26,300 bases of DNA from Serpens sp964410065 (GTDB lineage Bacteria; Pseudomonadota; Gammaproteobacteria; Pseudomonadales; Pseudomonadaceae). The position numbers and the translations under genes were made by a program. Positions within the stretch are counted from its first letter, which is position 1, and every line of letters starts with the position of its first letter. Under the pieces are notes generated by a model. It made no database searches and was not told the origin of the DNA. It saw only the letters and a list, made by a program, of their open reading frames with translations. Below are positions 22,842-26,300 of the stretch, piece by piece. The DNA lies in contig CAYPFO010000053.1 of assembly GCA_964410065.1 (NCBI GenBank), positions 1 to 26,300 of the forward strand, in the 5' to 3' direction.

Positions 22842-23987
22842 TCAAAGGCAGGATCCGACGACCTGCGCTAATTGCTGCGCGCGCGGGTCCATCAAGACAT
22901 AAGGTCCCAGTGTGTTGGTCACAAAACCGAAGCCGAGTTCCCGCTCCGGGTCGGCAAAACCGATCGAACCACCCGCCCCGGGATGCCCGAACGCCTTCTC
23001 GCCCAATCCATAGGTGGCATTGGCGACACCCGGCTGGTCGAGCATGCAGCCCAATCCGAAGCGTGTACTGGTCAGCAGGGTGCGGTCTTCGCCACGGCAA
23101 TGTTCGCGGGTTAGCTCGGCTAACAAGTCAGGCTCCAATAGTCGCCCATCGAGCAGGCCGGAATAAAAACCGGCCAGCGAGCGGGCCGTGCCGTGGCCAT
23201 TGGCCGCCGGCTGCTGCATCCGTCGCCATTCCGGCTTGTTGGTGCTGGTCATCACCGAAGGCGGATTGGTAAATGCACGCGTGCTCAAGGCATTCGGCTC
23301 GCTCATCATGCAACGCAGCAAACGCTGCGCTGCCGCATCGCCCACACTGCCCTTGCTCCGAGCGATGTGCGCGACCCGGTGGAATTCCTCGTCAGCCAGT
23401 CCGACATGAAAGTCCAGCCCGAGGGGCCGTGCCGTGCGCGCCACGATGGACTCCCCCGGTCCCCGGCCGTCGACCCGCCGTAACAGTTCGCCCACCAGCC
23501 AGCCGTACGTGATGGGCGCATAGCCATGCCCCTGTCCCGGTGTCCACCAGGGCTGTTGCGCAGCCAGAGCGGCCGTCATGGTTTGCCAGTCGTACAGCGC
23601 CTCGCCTGGCAGGTTGGCGTGGATCGCCGGCAACCCCGCCTGGTGGCTGAGCAACTGACGCAAGGTGATGCACTCTTTGCCTGCTGCTGCAAACTCCGGC
23701 CAATAGCGCGCCACCGGTCCATCCAGGTCAAGCTTGCCCTCTCCCACCAACTGCAATGCAGTCACGGCGGTAAAGGTCTTGGTGCAGGAGAACAGATTCG
23801 CCAGCGTGTCGCTGTGCCAGGGCTCGTTGCCATCCTTGTCGGCATGGCCCGCCCATAAGTCCACAACGGTTTCTCCGGCGACCTGCACACAGAGCGCGGC
23901 CCCCCGTTCCTGCGGGTTGTTGAACAGGTCGGCAAAAGCCTCCCGGACTGCCTCGAATTGCAGGTCGAAATAGCCGTTGATGTGCAC
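22842..23987 (-). CDS. Serine hydrolase of the beta-lactamase/EstB family (family VIII esterase-like)
   Basis: A 381-residue enzyme of the serine beta-lactamase fold. The nucleophile motif S-x-x-K is SCTK (Ser67, Lys70) in NLFSCTKTFTAVTAL. The catalytic Tyr is probably in GYAPITYGWLVGELL (Tyr156 or 161). A C-terminal HPGAGGSIGFADP replaces the KTG box, as in family VIII carboxylesterases. No signal peptide is visible, so the product is cytoplasmic. Homologues such as EstB hydrolyse short-chain esters and rarely beta-lactams; the natural substrate here is unknown. GTG 23987 is chosen because AGGAGCC lies just before it and VHINGYFDLQF is the conserved start; a TTG nine codons earlier is less likely. 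The next gene upstream on the same strand is the second chemoreceptor. Confidence 0.88.
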   Translation of the reverse strand: MHINGYFDLQFEAVREAFADLFNNPQERGAALCVQVAGETVVDLWAGHADKDGNEPWHSDTLANLFSCTKTFTAVTALQLVGEGKLDLDGPVARYWPEFAAAGKECITLRQLLSHQAGLPAIHANLPGEALYDWQTMTAALAAQQPWWTPGQGHGYAPITYGWLVGELLRRVDGRGPGESIVARTARPLGLDFHVGLADEEFHRVAHIARSKGSVGDAAAQRLLRCMMSEPNALSTRAFTNPPSVMTSTNKPEWRRMQQPAANGHGTARSLAGFYSGLLDGRLLEPDLLAELTREHCRGEDRTLLTSTRFGLGCMLDQPGVANATYGLGEKAFGHPGAGGSIGFADPERELGFGFVTNTLGPYVLMDPRAQQLAQVVGSCL

Positions 23988-24135
23988 AGAGGCTCCTGAT
24001 GACAGATGGATCAAGCGGATATTGTTTCAGGCCAGCGGCCAACTGAAAACCGCACAAGCACCATTGCGCGTGGGAAGGATGTCCCATTTATCGGACAAAA
24101 AGCTTACATAGGTCAGAGCAGGCTAACCGCAATAA

Positions 24136-24163
24136 GCCACTGGCCGAGATGTCGGCCAGCGGC
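24136..24163 (-). terminator. Terminator after the HBM-like chemoreceptor gene
   Basis: On the minus strand GCCGCTGGCCGA pairs with TCGGCCAGTGGC (arms 24152-24163 and 24136-24147) around a 4-base loop, with one G-U wobble, and runs into TTATT. It lies 13 bases beyond the chemoreceptor stop. Confidence 0.75.
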
Positions 24164-24176
24164 TGCTACGCATGAA

Positions 24177-26141
24177 TCAGGTGCGGAACTGACCGACCAG
24201 CTCTTTCAACTCGATGCCCAGACGCGCGAGTTCGGCACTGGCCGCTACGGTCTGCGCACTGGCCGTGGCCGTCTGTTCGCCGATATCACGCACTTGGGTC
24301 ACGTTCTGGCTAATGGTTTCGGCCACCGCGCTTTGTTCTTCGGCGGCTGCGGCAATTTGCTGGTTCATCTGTTGGATGGTGGAGACCGACTGGGTAATGC
24401 GCTGCAACGCGCTGCCCGCCTCGCTCGCCAGCTCCACGGTGCGCTGGGTCAGACTGCGACTGCTATTCATCTGCTCCACGGAGCGCTGGGCCATGCCCTG
24501 CAAACTGCCGATCAATACCTCGATCTCCTCGGTGGAGTCGTGGGTACGCAACGCCAGCGCCCGTACTTCATCGGCGACTACCGCAAAACCACGACCCTGC
24601 TCACCGGCACGCGCCGCTTCGATGGCGGCGTTGAGGGCAAGCAGGTTGGTCTGCTCGGCGACGAGGCGGATCACCTCCAGCACGCTGCCGATGCGCGCGC
24701 TTTCTTCATTCAGCGCCTGGATCGATTGAGCGGTCTCTTCCACCTCGCTGGCCAGGCTACCGATCTGGCCCACCGCCTGCTGTACCACCTTATTACCCTG
24801 ACGGGCCTCTTCATCGGCCTGTCGAGCGGCCTGCGAAGCCTGGGCAGCGTTGCGTGCCACTTCCTGCACCGTCGCCGCCATCTGGTTGGTCGCGGTTGCG
24901 GCTTGCTCGGTTTCGATTTTCTGGTTCTCCATGCCACTGCTGGTTTGCGAGGTGATCGCCGCCAATTGGTCGGCCGCGCTGGCAATCTGACTGACACCAC
25001 CGCCAATTCGGCCTACCAGCTGGCGCAAGCTGTCGATCATGCTTTGCATGGCGTTCTGCAATTGGCCAAGCTCATCGCTACGGTTACTCGGTCCATGCCC
25101 GCTATCACGTAGATCGCCCGCGGCGACCCGCTGGGCAATGGCCACGGTTTGGCGCAGCGGCCCCACGATGGATTGCCCGATCAGCAGCGAAGCCGCGACA
25201 CCGAGAGCGATGGCAATCACAGCGAAGACGCCCAGCAGGAGCTCGCTTCGGCTTGTCTGCGCTGTCATGGCGTTCTGAGCTCTTTCGACCGACTGATCGA
25301 CTATCTGTTCTGCCTGGCCGGCCAGTCCAACCATCAAGGCATCGCTTTCTTCCCGCAGGGCGCGTGCGCGCTGGAACTGCAGGAACGCCTCGCGGTAATT
25401 ATCCAAGGCGGTCAGACTTTCCCGAAGCGAGGTTTTCTGCTCATCCTCAAGCCACTGCATCAGATTGTTGGCGATGCGACGCTGTTCTTCATAGAGGTCA
25501 TTCCACTCCTGCCGAGCCTCGGCATCGTTGAGTTGAGTGAAACGGTTCTCCACCAGACGCAAGTCCAGCATCCGCCGGCTGAGTCCGGAGGCGGTCTCGG
25601 CCAAGGTAAGCGGGTCGCTACCCTTTAGGCGATCACCACGCAAACGCAGTTCGCGAACGGCGTCATACATGTGCATCTCGATCATTTCGAACGCTTCACG
25701 CGCCAGGAGCGCCGCTTCGTCCATGTGTTCGCGCTGAGCGTCCGCGTTGCGCAGGTGTCCCACGGTCGACTCGAACTGCTCGCCATACGCCTGCGCCCCT
25801 GAGCGAACCTGTCCAATGCGCTCGAGCGCGGCGGGATCGGCGAGCATTTGCGTCAACGTATCAGCCCGCTCGATGAGCTGTCTCAGTTGTTCATGCACGC
25901 CACGAGCGACCTCCGGATCACGGTTCAGGGCAAATTCGCGCTGTAAGCCGCGCGCCTGCAGAACATGCTCCTGGATCCCGGACATGAGGTTCATCTGCTG
26001 GGCGCGCGCATAAAGGCTCTGCACGGCATAGAAACCGGTACCTGCCATCACCACCGTGAGCAGCAGTACCAGTCCGAAGCCCAACAACAGCTTGCGGCCG
26101 ACTCGTTGATTTTGAACCAACGCCAACATGCCCTTGAACAT
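24177..26141 (-). CDS. Methyl-accepting chemotaxis protein with a long helical (HBM-like) sensor domain
   Basis: A 654-residue chemoreceptor. TM1 is at about residues 17-40. A periplasmic region of about 255 residues (about 41-297) is almost entirely charged, Leu/Ala-rich and predicted helical, matching in size and character the helical bimodular (HBM) sensor of McpS-type receptors. TM2 is at about 301-323, HAMP at about 324-375, then the signalling coiled coil with hairpin tip EQTNLLALNAAIEAARAGE...DEVR (about 497-527). HBM receptors characterised in Pseudomonas sense TCA-cycle acids or acetate; the ligand here is unproven. There is no C-terminal CheR pentapeptide (it ends VGQFRT). ATG 26141 is chosen for its GAGAGA upstream; the frame is open 12 codons further. 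Upstream lie two FliA-like promoter candidates. Confidence 0.92.
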   Translation of the reverse strand: MFKGMLALVQNQRVGRKLLLGFGLVLLLTVVMAGTGFYAVQSLYARAQQMNLMSGIQEHVLQARGLQREFALNRDPEVARGVHEQLRQLIERADTLTQMLADPAALERIGQVRSGAQAYGEQFESTVGHLRNADAQREHMDEAALLAREAFEMIEMHMYDAVRELRLRGDRLKGSDPLTLAETASGLSRRMLDLRLVENRFTQLNDAEARQEWNDLYEEQRRIANNLMQWLEDEQKTSLRESLTALDNYREAFLQFQRARALREESDALMVGLAGQAEQIVDQSVERAQNAMTAQTSRSELLLGVFAVIAIALGVAASLLIGQSIVGPLRQTVAIAQRVAAGDLRDSGHGPSNRSDELGQLQNAMQSMIDSLRQLVGRIGGGVSQIASAADQLAAITSQTSSGMENQKIETEQAATATNQMAATVQEVARNAAQASQAARQADEEARQGNKVVQQAVGQIGSLASEVEETAQSIQALNEESARIGSVLEVIRLVAEQTNLLALNAAIEAARAGEQGRGFAVVADEVRALALRTHDSTEEIEVLIGSLQGMAQRSVEQMNSSRSLTQRTVELASEAGSALQRITQSVSTIQQMNQQIAAAAEEQSAVAETISQNVTQVRDIGEQTATASAQTVAASAELARLGIELKELVGQFRT

Positions 26142-26190
26142 AAAATCTCTCTCGTTTGAACGTTCCTTTAGTCGCAATATGCACGCCAGG

Positions 26191-26216
26191 ATACCGACGC
26201 CCAGATTTCGACTTTA
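26191..26216 (-). promoter_or_regulatory. Second FliA-like element of the HBM-like chemoreceptor (proximal)
   Basis: On the minus strand TAAAGTCG is followed after 10 bases (one fewer than usual) by GTCGGTAT. It lies 50 bases before the ATG. It is a weaker match than the distal site because of the spacing. Confidence 0.3.
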
Positions 26217-26224
26217 CGTAAGAT

Positions 26225-26251
26225 CTTTCGTCCAAATGTTCGACAACTTTA
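26225..26251 (-). promoter_or_regulatory. FliA-type promoter of the HBM-like chemoreceptor (distal)
   Basis: On the minus strand TAAAGTTG (26251-26244), an 11-base spacer, then GACGAAAG (26232-26225). The -35 is near-perfect for sigma-28, and the -10 matches at five of eight positions. It lies 84 bases upstream of the ATG. Confidence 0.5.
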
Positions 26252-26300
26252 GGGAAATGGCGAAATAGATTCCTAGCAGGGCACTCGGACATTCGCGTCA

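Noticed and set aside
22675..23100. Minus-strand open frame overlapping the end of the EstB-like gene
   Set aside because: Mostly inside the esterase gene in another frame; no ribosome-binding site or family features.

Overview
The window looks like ordinary chromosome of a gamma-proteobacterium of the genus Pseudomonas. The protein families and their local order support this: phaJ1 beside a FadD-type ligase, rlmL next to rmf, pyrD, a DUF2835 protein, a fused-AB six-gene Mnh/Sha antiporter operon, pdxH, SlyB-like and OmpA-like lipoproteins, and FliA-type promoters in front of chemoreceptors. G+C is high throughout. I see no phage, plasmid, transposase, CRISPR array, tRNA or rRNA. From memory, the three gene blocks correspond to loci that are separate in P. 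aeruginosa (fadD1-phaJ1; rlmL-rmf-pyrD; sha-pdxH), so this strain has a different gene order.

Layout: (1) 1-1140: a tandem intergenic repeat, then an HSDL2-like short-chain dehydrogenase. (2) 1171-2949: a sCache-type chemoreceptor on the minus strand with a FliA-like promoter. (3) 3011-6573: fatty-acid module, with fadD1 (minus) divergent from an alpha/beta hydrolase-phaJ1 operon (plus). It would activate fatty acids to CoA esters, hydrolyse acyl esters, and convert enoyl-CoA to (R)-3-hydroxyacyl-CoA. (4) 6603-7407: pirin behind a perfect palindrome. (5) 7486-10396: ribosome-related block, with rlmL (minus) divergent from rmf (plus). The 406-base gap between them is the most structured non-coding stretch of the window. 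(6) 10415-14226: pyrD, a DUF2835 protein, an unrecognised conserved protein, a DUF488 protein and a COG3650-like lipoprotein. (7) 14349-20072: the mnh operon (transcribed AB-C-D-E-F-G on the minus strand), a Na+(K+)/H+ antiporter with overlapping genes. (8) 20373-24163: envelope and housekeeping genes: SlyB-like lipoprotein, a small membrane-anchored protein, pdxH, an OmpA-like lipoprotein and an EstB-like serine hydrolase. (9) 24177-26251: a second chemoreceptor with a long helical (HBM-like) sensor region and FliA-like promoter(s).

I did not find a new defence, mobile or biosynthetic system. The observations most worth following are non-coding. An intrinsic terminator lies on the minus strand only 27 bases before the rlmL start codon, with no gene upstream of it on that strand. 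The chain of hairpins upstream of rmf fits the known Pseudomonas rmf RNA motif. There are palindromic candidate operators in front of pirin and between fadD1 and the hydrolase, and a two-hairpin tandem repeat at the left end.
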